Source: Lachnospiraceae bacterium
Lineage (GTDB): Bacteria > Bacillota > Clostridia > Lachnospirales > Lachnospiraceae
Assembly (NCBI GenBank): GCA_030526405.1
Contig: JAUNCZ010000008.1
Location: 1 to 64,000, forward strand
Reading direction: 5' to 3'
Length of the DNA: 64,000 nt
This document shows, in pieces, positions 7,442-15,702 of the stretch; the first letter of the stretch is position 1, and the number at the start of each line of letters is the position of its first letter. The notes under the pieces were generated by a model that worked only from the letters and a program-made list of their open reading frames with translations, was not told where the DNA came from and ran no database searches. The translations under genes were made by a program, and so were the position numbers.

Positions 7442-8329
7442 ATGAAGAAATTATTATTTATCTATAATCCCAGATCAGGAAAGGGGCTGATCCGCACCCA
7501 TCTGGTGGATATTCTGGATGTTTTTACCAAGGCAGACTATCTTGTCACCGTTCATCCTACACAGGAATCAGGGGATGCGGAGTATTTTGCCAGAGAGTAT
7601 GCCGATCAGTATGATCTGGTGGTGGCCAGCGGAGGAGATGGCACCCTTGATGAGGTGGTAAATGGCATGATGGAAGCCAATTCAAAGGTACCCATCGGCT
7701 ATATTCCATCTGGAAGTACCAATGATTTCGGAAGCAGTCTTTCCATTCCCAAGGATATGCTGGAGGCAGCCAACCGCATTGTAAAGGGTTCTCTTTTTCC
7801 CTGTGATATCGGAGCCTTCAATGAAAAGAATTTTGTTTATGTGACAGCATTTGGTATGTTTACTGAGGTGTCCTATGAGACGGATCAGGGAATGAAAAAC
7901 TCCCTGGGCCATATGGCATATGTGATCGAGGCTGCGAAAAAGGTATGGAATATTCCTGCTCTTCACATGAAGGTGGAGGCGGATAATTACAGCTGTGAGG
8001 ACGATTTCACTTACGGAATGGTAAGTAATGCCAAATCCATCGGTGGCATGAAAAACCTTACCGGTGACAATGTGGAGCTGGATGACGGACTTCTGGAGGT
8101 GACTCTGGTGCATACACCGAAGAATCCAAAGGAACTCAGCGAGATACTGGCGGCCCTTTTCATTGGTGATCTGGAGTCTCCGCTGGTTACTAAATTCCAG
8201 ACAGAGAAGATCCGATTTTCATCAGAATACCCTGTTGCCTGGACCATGGATGGAGAAAGAGGCGGCGAGCATACAGAAGTAAACATATTTAACAGGAAAC
8301 AGCGGCTGAACTTTGTAAGTTTTAACTGA
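7442..8329 (+). CDS. Diacylglycerol kinase family lipid kinase
   Basis: 295 residues of the DagK/YegS/BmrU family. Visible are the N-terminal IYNPRSGKG, the nucleotide-binding GGDGTLDEVVNG (about 60-71) and IPSGSTNDF (about 87-95). It phosphorylates a lipid such as diacylglycerol at the membrane, recycling it into phospholipid synthesis; the exact substrate cannot be read. The ATG at 7442 starts the domain properly; open frame before it runs into the preceding terminator. It is a single gene between rplQ and glnN. Confidence 0.9.
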   Translation: MKKLLFIYNPRSGKGLIRTHLVDILDVFTKADYLVTVHPTQESGDAEYFAREYADQYDLVVASGGDGTLDEVVNGMMEANSKVPIGYIPSGSTNDFGSSLSIPKDMLEAANRIVKGSLFPCDIGAFNEKNFVYVTAFGMFTEVSYETDQGMKNSLGHMAYVIEAAKKVWNIPALHMKVEADNYSCEDDFTYGMVSNAKSIGGMKNLTGDNVELDDGLLEVTLVHTPKNPKELSEILAALFIGDLESPLVTKFQTEKIRFSSEYPVAWTMDGERGGEHTEVNIFNRKQRLNFVSFN

Positions 8330-8395
8330 ACCGTGGATATATTTCAGGGAATATTATAAGTTTTCACGAAATACAACAGGAATTTTTCCTTAGAC

Positions 8396-8424
8396 TTGCA
8401 ATTTTTAAGAAATTAATGTATGTT
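8396..8424 (+). promoter_or_regulatory. Probable glnN promoter
   Basis: TTGCAA, 17 bases, TATGTT, about 110 bases before the glnN start. The long leader then contains a hairpin. Confidence 0.4.
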
Positions 8425-8460
8425 TAGTTCAGTTAACGCATGTCTATGAATAATCGGATT

Positions 8461-8492
8461 CGGGCATTCTGCTTAGGTGGAATGCCCGTTTT
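8461..8492 (+). terminator. Hairpin with T-tail in the glnN leader
   Basis: CGGGCATTC / GAATGCCCG, a 9-bp perfect stem with a 10-base loop and four T. It lies between the probable glnN promoter and the gene, so it is either the terminator of the lipid kinase gene or an attenuator of glnN. Confidence 0.55.
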
Positions 8493-8532
8493 AAGATTAT
8501 TACGAATCACTGAATAGAGAGGAACAAAGCGC

Positions 8533-10647
8533 ATGGGAGACTATGTAAATGTTGCAAAGATTTTTGGCGAGAATGTATTTAACGATACAGTTATGCAGGA
8601 GCGCCTGCCAAAAAAGGTTTATGCGAAGCTGAAAGCAATCATCAAAGAAGGCGGAGAACTGGATCTGGAGACTGCCGATGTAATCGCGCATGAGATGAAG
8701 GAGTGGGCGATTGAGAAGGGAGCTACACACTTCACACACTGGTTCCAGCCACTGACTGGATTTACTGCTGAGAAGCATGATTCCTTTATCACAGCACCAA
8801 TGGCAAATGGAAAGGTTCTCATGAGCTTTTCAGGAAAGGAGCTGATCAAGGGTGAGTCCGATGCATCTTCCTTCCCGTCAGGTGGATTACGTGCTACCTT
8901 TGAGGCTCGCGGCTATACAGCATGGGACTGCACTTCACCTGCATTTGTACGTCAGGATGCGGCAGGAGCAACTCTTTGCATCCCTACTGCTTTCTGCTCC
9001 TATACAGGCGAGGCACTGGATCAGAAGACACCACTTCTTCGTTCCATGCAGGCCATCAACAAACAGGCTCTTCGTCTTGTGAGACTGTTTGGAAATACCA
9101 CATCCAAAAAGGTTACTCCTTCTGTGGGAGCGGAGCAGGAGTATTTCCTGGTGGATGCTGAGAAATTTAAAAAGAGAAAAGATCTGATCTATACAGCAAG
9201 AACTCTGTTCGGCGCTATGCCTGCCAAGGGACAGGAGATGGATGACCACTATTTTGGTGTTATCCGTCAGAGAATTGCAGCATTTATGAAGGATGCAAAT
9301 ATTGAGCTGTGGAAGCTGGGCGTTTCCTCCAAGACACAGCACAATGAGGTGGCTCCTGCACAGCATGAGCTGGCTCCGATCTATGCTGAGGCAAATGTTG
9401 CCGCAGATCATAACCAGATCATCATGCAGACTCTGAAAACAGTTGCCAACAGACATGGTATGAAATGTCTGCTCCATGAGAAGCCATTTGCCGGGGTGAA
9501 TGGTTCCGGAAAACACAACAACTGGTCTCTTACAACAGATGATGGTATCAATCTGCTGGATCCTGGAAAGAAACCACACGAGAACATCCAGTTCCTGCTG
9601 ACCCTTTCCTGCGTGATCAAGGCGGTTGACATTCATGCAGGCCTTCTGAGAGAGTCTGCTTCTGATCCTGGCAATGATCATCGTCTTGGTGCCAATGAGG
9701 CTCCTCCGGCTATTATCTCTATTTTCCTGGGAGAGCAGCTGCAGGATGTGGTGGATCAGTTTATTTCCAAGGGAAATGCTACCCACAGTCTGAAAGGTGG
9801 TACACTGGATACAGGTGTTAAGAGCATTTCCAACGTAAGCAAGGATGCCACTGACCGAAACAGAACTTCTCCATTTGCCTTTACCGGAAACAAATTTGAG
9901 TTCCGTATGGTTGGATCCAGAGACTCCATTGCAGAGTCTACTGTGGTTCTGAATACCATTGCAGCAGAGGCATTTGATGAGGCCTGCACAGAGCTGGAGA
10001 ATGCTGAGAACTTTGAGGAGGCACTGTATGATCTTGTACAGCGCAACTTCAGTGAGCACAGAAGAGTAATCTTCAACGGAAACGGATATTCTGATGAGTG
10101 GGTGCAGGAGGCTGAAAGAAGAGGACTTCCTAATATTTCCTGCATGGTGGATGCTGTTCCTGAACTTACAAGGGATATCAACGTGAACATGTTTGAGAAG
10201 TACGGTGTATTCAGCAAGACAGAGCTGATCTCCCGTCAGGAGGTAAAATACGAGAACTACTCCAAGACCATCAACATTGAGGCAAGAGCAATGTCCAACA
10301 TTGCTGCAAAACAGATTATTCCGGCAGTGATCAATTATGCAAAAACACTGGCTGATTCTGTTAATGCAGTGAGAGCTGCAGGAGTGGATCTTGTATCTGT
10401 ACAGCAGGATCTTCTGAAAGAGATCAGTGTTGAGCTGGCTGAGACCCAGAGAGCACTGAATGAGCTGAATCGTCTTGAGGCTGAGGCAATGCAGGTTCCG
10501 GAGGGTGAGGAGAGAGCGAGATTCTATCATGACCAGGTTACTCCTGCGATGAAGGCACTTCGTGCACCTGTGGATCGTCTGGAGCTGCTGGTGGATAAAA
10601 ATGTATGGCCTATGCCATCCTACGGTGATCTTCTGTTCGAGGTATAA
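8533..10647 (+). CDS. glnN: Glutamine synthetase type III
   Basis: 704 residues, the size of GSIII, much longer than GSI (about 450). It makes glutamine from glutamate, ammonia and ATP in the cytoplasm. Family stretches seen: THWFQPLTG, SFPSGGLRATFEARGYTAWD, the metal-binding EYFLVD, KTQHNEVAPAQHELAP, and the ATP/glutamate site GVNGSGKHNNWSL. AGAGGAA lies about 8 bases before the ATG. It is transcribed alone, with a terminator after it. Confidence 0.96.
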   Translation: MGDYVNVAKIFGENVFNDTVMQERLPKKVYAKLKAIIKEGGELDLETADVIAHEMKEWAIEKGATHFTHWFQPLTGFTAEKHDSFITAPMANGKVLMSFSGKELIKGESDASSFPSGGLRATFEARGYTAWDCTSPAFVRQDAAGATLCIPTAFCSYTGEALDQKTPLLRSMQAINKQALRLVRLFGNTTSKKVTPSVGAEQEYFLVDAEKFKKRKDLIYTARTLFGAMPAKGQEMDDHYFGVIRQRIAAFMKDANIELWKLGVSSKTQHNEVAPAQHELAPIYAEANVAADHNQIIMQTLKTVANRHGMKCLLHEKPFAGVNGSGKHNNWSLTTDDGINLLDPGKKPHENIQFLLTLSCVIKAVDIHAGLLRESASDPGNDHRLGANEAPPAIISIFLGEQLQDVVDQFISKGNATHSLKGGTLDTGVKSISNVSKDATDRNRTSPFAFTGNKFEFRMVGSRDSIAESTVVLNTIAAEAFDEACTELENAENFEEALYDLVQRNFSEHRRVIFNGNGYSDEWVQEAERRGLPNISCMVDAVPELTRDINVNMFEKYGVFSKTELISRQEVKYENYSKTINIEARAMSNIAAKQIIPAVINYAKTLADSVNAVRAAGVDLVSVQQDLLKEISVELAETQRALNELNRLEAEAMQVPEGEERARFYHDQVTPAMKALRAPVDRLELLVDKNVWPMPSYGDLLFEV

Positions 10648-10681
10648 GTCACCCTTGTGCATACGCATATAAGATAGAAAC

Positions 10682-10728
10682 AAAAAGGCAGAGGAGGGGT
10701 ATTACTGCACCCTCTTTCTGCCTTTTTT
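10682..10728 (+). terminator. Terminator after glnN
   Basis: Long stem built from AAAAAGGCAGA / TCTGCCTTTTT with an inner GAGGG / CCCTC stem, ending in TTTTTT. Confidence 0.88.
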
Positions 10729-10746
10729 CGCAATCTGGTTGGGATA

Positions 10747-10775
10747 TTGCTTTTTGAGGCCGTTTCTGTTATACT
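10747..10775 (+). promoter_or_regulatory. Promoter of the WecG-like gene
   Basis: TTGCTT, 17 bases, TATACT, directly after the glnN terminator. Confidence 0.55.
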
Positions 10776-10816
10776 ATGGAATATTATGGGATTATATACG
10801 GGAGTGGCTGGTTCAA

Positions 10817-11500
10817 ATGAATGAAATAGTAGAAGTGTTGGGGATTCATATTGATCATATGAATGTTGCTTCAGAGATGGAGCGGATTTCTGAATTCCTG
10901 AGCACAGACTCTCTTAATACTGTCGGCATAATTACTATGAAAGCACTTCTTATTGCAGCAGAGGATCCTGTCCAGAAGGAATATCTGGAGCAGCTGGATC
11001 TGGGTGTTGTAGGGGAACTGGAGGTGCTGGAGGCAGCTGGTGTTACATCCGGTCAGATTTATGAGGAAACGGAGGAGGCAGAATTTCTGGCCCGGTTCTT
11101 CTGGAATCTGATCAGCAACAACCATTCTTTTTTCCTTCTGGGAGAAAGTGAGGAAGAGGTTGAGATTCTCGAGACATATGTAAAAGAGACATATCCGGAT
11201 ATTCTGGTAAGAGGACGGGCTTCGGACACTCCGGGGCAGCAGCTCTCGGCTGAGTGGCTTGTGAACGAGATCAACGGAAGCGGTGCAGATGTGATCATCA
11301 GCGGATTGCAGAGTTCTGCTCAGGCAGCATTTCTTCTGGAAAACAGGAAGATGATCAATGGAAAGATCTGGCTCAGTCTTGGTGAGGACACCAATATTCA
11401 GAACGAAGCAGGAATAAAACATTCCTGGTTTGGTACGCTGCTGAAGAAGAATAATTTTAAACGGGTTGCAGCAAAATTTCGCAATGAGGAAATTGTCTGA
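10817..11500 (+). CDS. Degenerate WecG/TagA/CpsF-like protein
   Basis: 227 residues. The layout follows WecG/TagA/CpsF glycosyltransferases: an early LGIHIDHM stretch, HSFFLLGESEEEVEILETYVKE in the place of the family's F-L-L-G-G block, then EINGSGADVIISGL. The catalytic-region motif G-x-P-x-Q-E is replaced by GLQSSAQAA, so transferase activity is doubtful. The ATG at 10817 has GGAG about 12 bases upstream. It lies just ahead of the CdaR-like gene. It could be a regulatory or scaffold relative; the family call is moderate. Confidence 0.6.
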   Translation: MNEIVEVLGIHIDHMNVASEMERISEFLSTDSLNTVGIITMKALLIAAEDPVQKEYLEQLDLGVVGELEVLEAAGVTSGQIYEETEEAEFLARFFWNLISNNHSFFLLGESEEEVEILETYVKETYPDILVRGRASDTPGQQLSAEWLVNEINGSGADVIISGLQSSAQAAFLLENRKMINGKIWLSLGEDTNIQNEAGIKHSWFGTLLKKNNFKRVAAKFRNEEIV

Positions 11501-11578
11501 TTTTCTCTTCCAATTTGGTGCAATTTAGTGTAAAATAACCATAAACTTTAGTAAATTATACCATGGAGGAAGGGCTTT

Positions 11579-12667
11579 ATGATATCAAACCAGATTCTGC
11601 AAAGCACAATTGAAGGATTAAAGAATATTACAAAAACTGATCTCGGGGTTCTGGATGTGGAAGGTAAGGTGTTGGTATCCACCTTCTCTGACTCAGAGGT
11701 TAATCAGTCTGAGGTGGCAAATTTTGCCCAGTCCCAGGCTGATACACAGACTATCAAAAATTATCATTTCTTCAAAGTATACGATGAGCATCAGCTGGAG
11801 TATATTCTTGTGGCAAGGGGTGATGAGGATGAGTGTTATCTGGTGGGAAGAATGGCTTCTTTCCAGATTCAGAGTCTTCTGACTGCCTATAAGGAGCGTT
11901 TTGATAAGGATAATTTTATCAAGAACCTGCTGCTGGATAACCTGTTGCTGGTGGATATCTACAACCGCGCGAAAAAACTGCGCATCAACTCTGATGCACC
12001 TCGTGTGGTATTTATTCTTGAGGCAAGTCCGGACAGAGATCAGGGCTCTATTGAGAATATCAAGGCACTTTTCGGCAATAAATCCGGTGATTTTATCACA
12101 GCTGTTGACGAGAAGAGCATTATCGTTGTAAAGGAGCTGGCTCCTGGAGAGAGCTATTCTCAGGCAAATAAGATTGCTGCATCCATCCTTGAGGCAGTGG
12201 GACGTGATGGGGATAATAAGACCTATATTGCCTACGGTACCATTGTTAAGGAGCTGAAGGAGGTTTCCCGTTCCTACAAAGAGGCAAGAATGGCCCTGGA
12301 TGTTGGAAAGATTTTCTTTGCTGAGAAGGACATTATTGCCTACAGCTCACTGGGAATCGGTCGTCTGATCTACCAGCTTCCAATTCCACTGTGTAAGATG
12401 TTCATCCGTGAGATTTTTGCAAACAAATCTCCTGATGATTTCGATGAGGAAACTCTCACAACCATCAATAAGTTCTTTGAGAATAATCTGAATGTTTCAG
12501 AAACATCCAGACAGCTTTATATTCACAGAAACACACTGGTGTACAGACTGGATAAGCTTCAGAAGAGTACCGGTCTGGATCTCCGCGTGTTTGAGGATGC
12601 GATTACCTTCAAAATTGCTCTGATGGTAGTTCGCTATATGAAATACATGGAGACAATGGATTTCTAA
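11579..12667 (+). CDS. CdaR/PucR-type transcriptional regulator
   Basis: 362 residues. N-terminal sensor region (about 1-110), a GGDEF-like/CdaR middle (about 130-270) and a C-terminal PucR-type HTH_30 (about 310-350: NLNVSETSRQLYIHRNTLVYRLDKLQ). Such proteins often sense sugar diacids or purine catabolites, but the ligand here cannot be told. GGAGG lies 8-9 bases before the ATG. It is 38 bases upstream of ftsE on the same strand, so it may share a transcript with the cell-division transporter genes. Confidence 0.85.
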   Translation: MISNQILQSTIEGLKNITKTDLGVLDVEGKVLVSTFSDSEVNQSEVANFAQSQADTQTIKNYHFFKVYDEHQLEYILVARGDEDECYLVGRMASFQIQSLLTAYKERFDKDNFIKNLLLDNLLLVDIYNRAKKLRINSDAPRVVFILEASPDRDQGSIENIKALFGNKSGDFITAVDEKSIIVVKELAPGESYSQANKIAASILEAVGRDGDNKTYIAYGTIVKELKEVSRSYKEARMALDVGKIFFAEKDIIAYSSLGIGRLIYQLPIPLCKMFIREIFANKSPDDFDEETLTTINKFFENNLNVSETSRQLYIHRNTLVYRLDKLQKSTGLDLRVFEDAITFKIALMVVRYMKYMETMDF

Positions 12668-12705
12668 GGAATCTGATTTGTCTTCAGACAAAATGGAGGA
12701 ATAGA

Positions 12706-13392
12706 ATGATTACTTTAGACAGTGTCAGTAAGAGTTATGATCCAAAGGCTCAGCCTGCGATCAACAATATGACCTTACACATTGACAAAGGTGAGTTCGT
12801 TTTCATTGTAGGTGACAGCGGATCTGGAAAATCTACACTGATCAAGCTGCTTCTGAAGGAGCTGGATGCCACATCCGGCACCATCACCGTCAATGGAACA
12901 AATCTCACAAAGCTTCCAAGAAGAAAGGTTCCGAAATATCGCCGTGGAGTTGGCGTGGTGTTTCAGGATTTCCGTCTGTTAAAGGACAGAAATGTGTATG
13001 AGAACGTTGCATTTGCTCAGCGCGTTATTGAGAAACCAAACCGCGTTATTAAGAAACGTGTTCCAGAGGTTCTGACCCTTGTTGGTCTTGCCAACAAATA
13101 TCGTTCAAAACCAAAGGAGCTTTCCGGTGGTGAGCAGCAGCGAGTAGCCCTTGCGCGAGCTCTCGTAAATCATCCGGACATTCTTCTGGCGGATGAGCCT
13201 ACAGGAAACCTGGATCCGAAGAATTCTATCGAGATCATGCGTCTTCTGGAGGAGATCAATGCAAGAGGAACCACTGTTCTTGTGGTTACCCACAACAGAG
13301 AAATTGTAAATGAGATGAGAAAGCGTGTAATTCGCTTGAGGAAAGGCGTCATAATCAGCGACGAAAAAGAAGGTGTTTACGTTGAGGATTAG
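12706..13392 (+). CDS. ftsE: Cell division ATP-binding protein FtsE
   Basis: 228 residues, the standard size. Walker A GDSGSGKST (about 36-44), the ABC signature LSGGEQQRVALARAL and Walker B ILLADEPTG. FtsE drives FtsX, which activates peptidoglycan hydrolases at the septum or side wall. The site is GGAGG before the ATG. Its end overlaps the start of ftsX by 11 bases, consistent with translational coupling. Confidence 0.96.
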   Translation: MITLDSVSKSYDPKAQPAINNMTLHIDKGEFVFIVGDSGSGKSTLIKLLLKELDATSGTITVNGTNLTKLPRRKVPKYRRGVGVVFQDFRLLKDRNVYENVAFAQRVIEKPNRVIKKRVPEVLTLVGLANKYRSKPKELSGGEQQRVALARALVNHPDILLADEPTGNLDPKNSIEIMRLLEEINARGTTVLVVTHNREIVNEMRKRVIRLRKGVIISDEKEGVYVED

Positions 13393-14299
13393 TACGATTG
13401 GTTATAGCGCCGGACAGGGTATTAAAAACATCGGAAGAAACAGAATGTTCTCCATTGCATCCATTGCAACCATGACAGCATGTATCTTCCTGTTTGGTCT
13501 CTTTTTCTCTATTGTAATGAACTTTAATTACATTCTGAAGAATGTGGAGACAAACGTAGGAATCACAGTATTTTTTGATGAGAATCTTGATCAGGCCTCC
13601 ATGGATTCCATTGGTGAGCAGATCATAAACTGTGAACAGGTAACAGATTGCAGATATGTTTCTGCTGACGAAGCATGGGAGTCTTTCTCTGAGAAATACT
13701 TCAAAGGCAATGAAAATGCAGCAGAGGGATTTAAAAACAATCAGGATAATCCACTTGCGAATTCTGCACATTACGAGGTATTTGTGGATGAGATTGAGAA
13801 TCAGGATGAGCTGGTAGCCTTTATCGAGGGAATTCCAGGTGTCCGTATGGTTAACCGTTCTCAGCAGGCATCTCAGACACTGAGTACAGTAAACCGACTG
13901 ATCGCCACAATTTCAATCATTGTAATCATGATTCTGCTGGCGGTATCAGTTTTCCTGATCAACAATACAGTAACAGTAGGTATTTCTGTTCGTAAAGAAG
14001 AGATCGGTATTATGAAGCTGATCGGCGCGACAAACACATTTGTTCGTCTGCCATTTATTCTGGAGGGTATCCTGATCGGTCTCATCGGTGCAGTGATTCC
14101 GCTGGCTATTCTGTATGTCCTTTATAATCAGGCAGTTAAGTTTATTCTGCTGAAATTCAGTGTGCTGGGAGGCATCATGAATGGTCTGCTTCCTGCAAAC
14201 CGTGTATTTGTTGTTCTCATTCCTGTAGGTCTTGTGCTGGGTATGGGAATCGGTTTCCTGGGATGTATCTTTACAATCAGAAAACATCTGAGGGTCTGA
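13382..14299 (+). CDS. ftsX: Cell division membrane protein FtsX
   Basis: 305 residues. An N-terminal helix (about 22-45), an extracellular loop (about 50-170) and three C-terminal helices (about 175-200, 225-250, 275-298), the classic FtsX topology. I choose TTG at 13382 because the protein then begins with the family's RISTIGYS and AGAAGG lies upstream; GTG at 13373 is an alternative. It is the membrane partner of FtsE, and a terminator follows. Confidence 0.93.
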   Translation: MRISTIGYSAGQGIKNIGRNRMFSIASIATMTACIFLFGLFFSIVMNFNYILKNVETNVGITVFFDENLDQASMDSIGEQIINCEQVTDCRYVSADEAWESFSEKYFKGNENAAEGFKNNQDNPLANSAHYEVFVDEIENQDELVAFIEGIPGVRMVNRSQQASQTLSTVNRLIATISIIVIMILLAVSVFLINNTVTVGISVRKEEIGIMKLIGATNTFVRLPFILEGILIGLIGAVIPLAILYVLYNQAVKFILLKFSVLGGIMNGLLPANRVFVVLIPVGLVLGMGIGFLGCIFTIRKHLRV

Positions 14300-14341
14300 T
14301 TAAGAGTCAGCAGATTCTGACAGAGAATAGTATGAAGAAGG

Positions 14342-14373
14342 AAAGGGAACGGAGTATCCGTTCCCTTTTTTTC
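14342..14373 (+). terminator. Terminator after ftsX
   Basis: AAAGGGAACGG / CCGTTCCCTTT stem with a 5-base loop and seven T. Confidence 0.9.
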
Positions 14374-14451
14374 TTACTCACCAGCTATAGAGGTGGGATC
14401 CTTCTCCACTGAGATAAACACAGACGAAGATCGTTGGGTTTGGAGGTAAAA

Positions 14452-15639
14452 ATGGAAGAAAAAATAAGAAGAAGCAGAGAGCATCTCAGCTTTATCAGAG
14501 GTGCTCTGACTGCCATAGCAGTGATAGCCATCGTCTATTTTGCATCGATGGTGTTGCCGGTGGGCGGGGCTGCAAAAAAGCCGGGAACTCTTCAGGCTCT
14601 CAGAAAAGCGAAAGAGATTGAGAGAGTGATTCAGAATAATTACCTGGATGAGATTGATGAACAGAAGCAGACGGATTATATGTTTCTGGGGCAGGTAGCA
14701 GGTCTGGAGGATGAATACTCCACCTACTATACAGCAGAGCAGTATGCGGCAATCCAGAAGAAGCAATCAGGCTCCTTTATGGGAATCGGTATCTCCATTG
14801 CTGTATCAGAGGAACAGGACGGAGAGGTCGTGATCACAGAATGTCTGGATAATTATCCGGCAGCACTGGCAGGCGTACAGCCGGAGGACGTGATTCTGGC
14901 GGTAAACGGAACCTCTGTGGAGGGGAAAACAAGCTCTGAGGTGGCAGCCATGATACAGTCCTCAGAAGGCAATGTAGTTCTTCTGCAGTTGAAGCGTAAA
15001 GCCATAGCGGAACCCCTTGAAATTGAAATTGAGATGACAGAGATGGAGCGCACCTCTGTGACGGGTGAAATGCTGGAGGATTCCATCAGCTATATTGCAA
15101 TTTCCGGATTTACAGGGGTTACTGCCAATCAGTTCAAAACCACCTATGGTGAGCTGAAGATCCAGGGTATGGAGAAGCTCATCATCGATCTGCGGAACAA
15201 TCCAGGAGGACTGCTGGACAGTGTCTGTGATACCCTCAGTCAGGTTCTGCCGAAGGGAGTGATCGTCTACACAGTGGATAAGAACGGTGACAGAAAGGAG
15301 CGTACCTGTGAGGGGATCAACAGGATCGATATCCCTCTGGTTGTGCTGGTGAACGGGGAAAGTGCCAGTGCAGCGGAGATCTTTGCAGGTGCTGTCCAGG
15401 ATTATAAGGTGGGTACCATTGTGGGGGAACAGACCTTTGGAAAGGGAATTGTACAGGACGCATTCCGCCTTTCCGATGGCAGCTATCTGAAGCTCACCGT
15501 GTCCAGGTATTATACACCAAAGGGTCATGATATCCATAAGGTGGGAATTAAACCGGATGTGAAGGTGGAGATGCCTGCTGACAGTGAGACAGATGTGCAG
15601 CTGGAAAAAGCGCTGGAAGTGATTCGGAAGATGAAGTAA
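14452..15639 (+). CDS. ctpA: S41 family C-terminal processing protease
   Basis: 395 residues: a signal anchor (about 20-45), a PDZ domain (about 105-180, with GIGISI and EDVILAVNG) and an S41 serine protease domain. The catalytic Ser is in NGESASAAEIF and the Lys in GEQTFGKG. It acts outside the membrane. The ATG at 14452 sits 6 bases after GGAGG; the open frame before it is not used. An S41 protease next to ftsEX is a recurring arrangement in Firmicutes, suggesting turnover of the cell-wall hydrolase machinery (inference). Confidence 0.92.
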   Translation: MEEKIRRSREHLSFIRGALTAIAVIAIVYFASMVLPVGGAAKKPGTLQALRKAKEIERVIQNNYLDEIDEQKQTDYMFLGQVAGLEDEYSTYYTAEQYAAIQKKQSGSFMGIGISIAVSEEQDGEVVITECLDNYPAALAGVQPEDVILAVNGTSVEGKTSSEVAAMIQSSEGNVVLLQLKRKAIAEPLEIEIEMTEMERTSVTGEMLEDSISYIAISGFTGVTANQFKTTYGELKIQGMEKLIIDLRNNPGGLLDSVCDTLSQVLPKGVIVYTVDKNGDRKERTCEGINRIDIPLVVLVNGESASAAEIFAGAVQDYKVGTIVGEQTFGKGIVQDAFRLSDGSYLKLTVSRYYTPKGHDIHKVGIKPDVKVEMPADSETDVQLEKALEVIRKMK

Positions 15640-15692
15640 AAAGAAGACACCTGGTGTCACTGAAAATCAGTGATGCCAGGTGTCTTCTTTTT
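15637..15692. terminator. Bidirectional terminator between ctpA and uvrB
   Basis: Very long hairpin: two perfect arm segments on each side of a TG/TG mismatch, A-run on the left and T-run on the right. It serves both converging genes. Confidence 0.93.
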
Positions 15693-15702
15693 ACTTTTCT
15701 GT

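Noticed and set aside
8935..10683. Long minus-strand open frame (582 codons) opposite glnN
   Set aside because: It mirrors glnN codon bias, has Cys/Leu/His-rich composition, no start signal and no family likeness.
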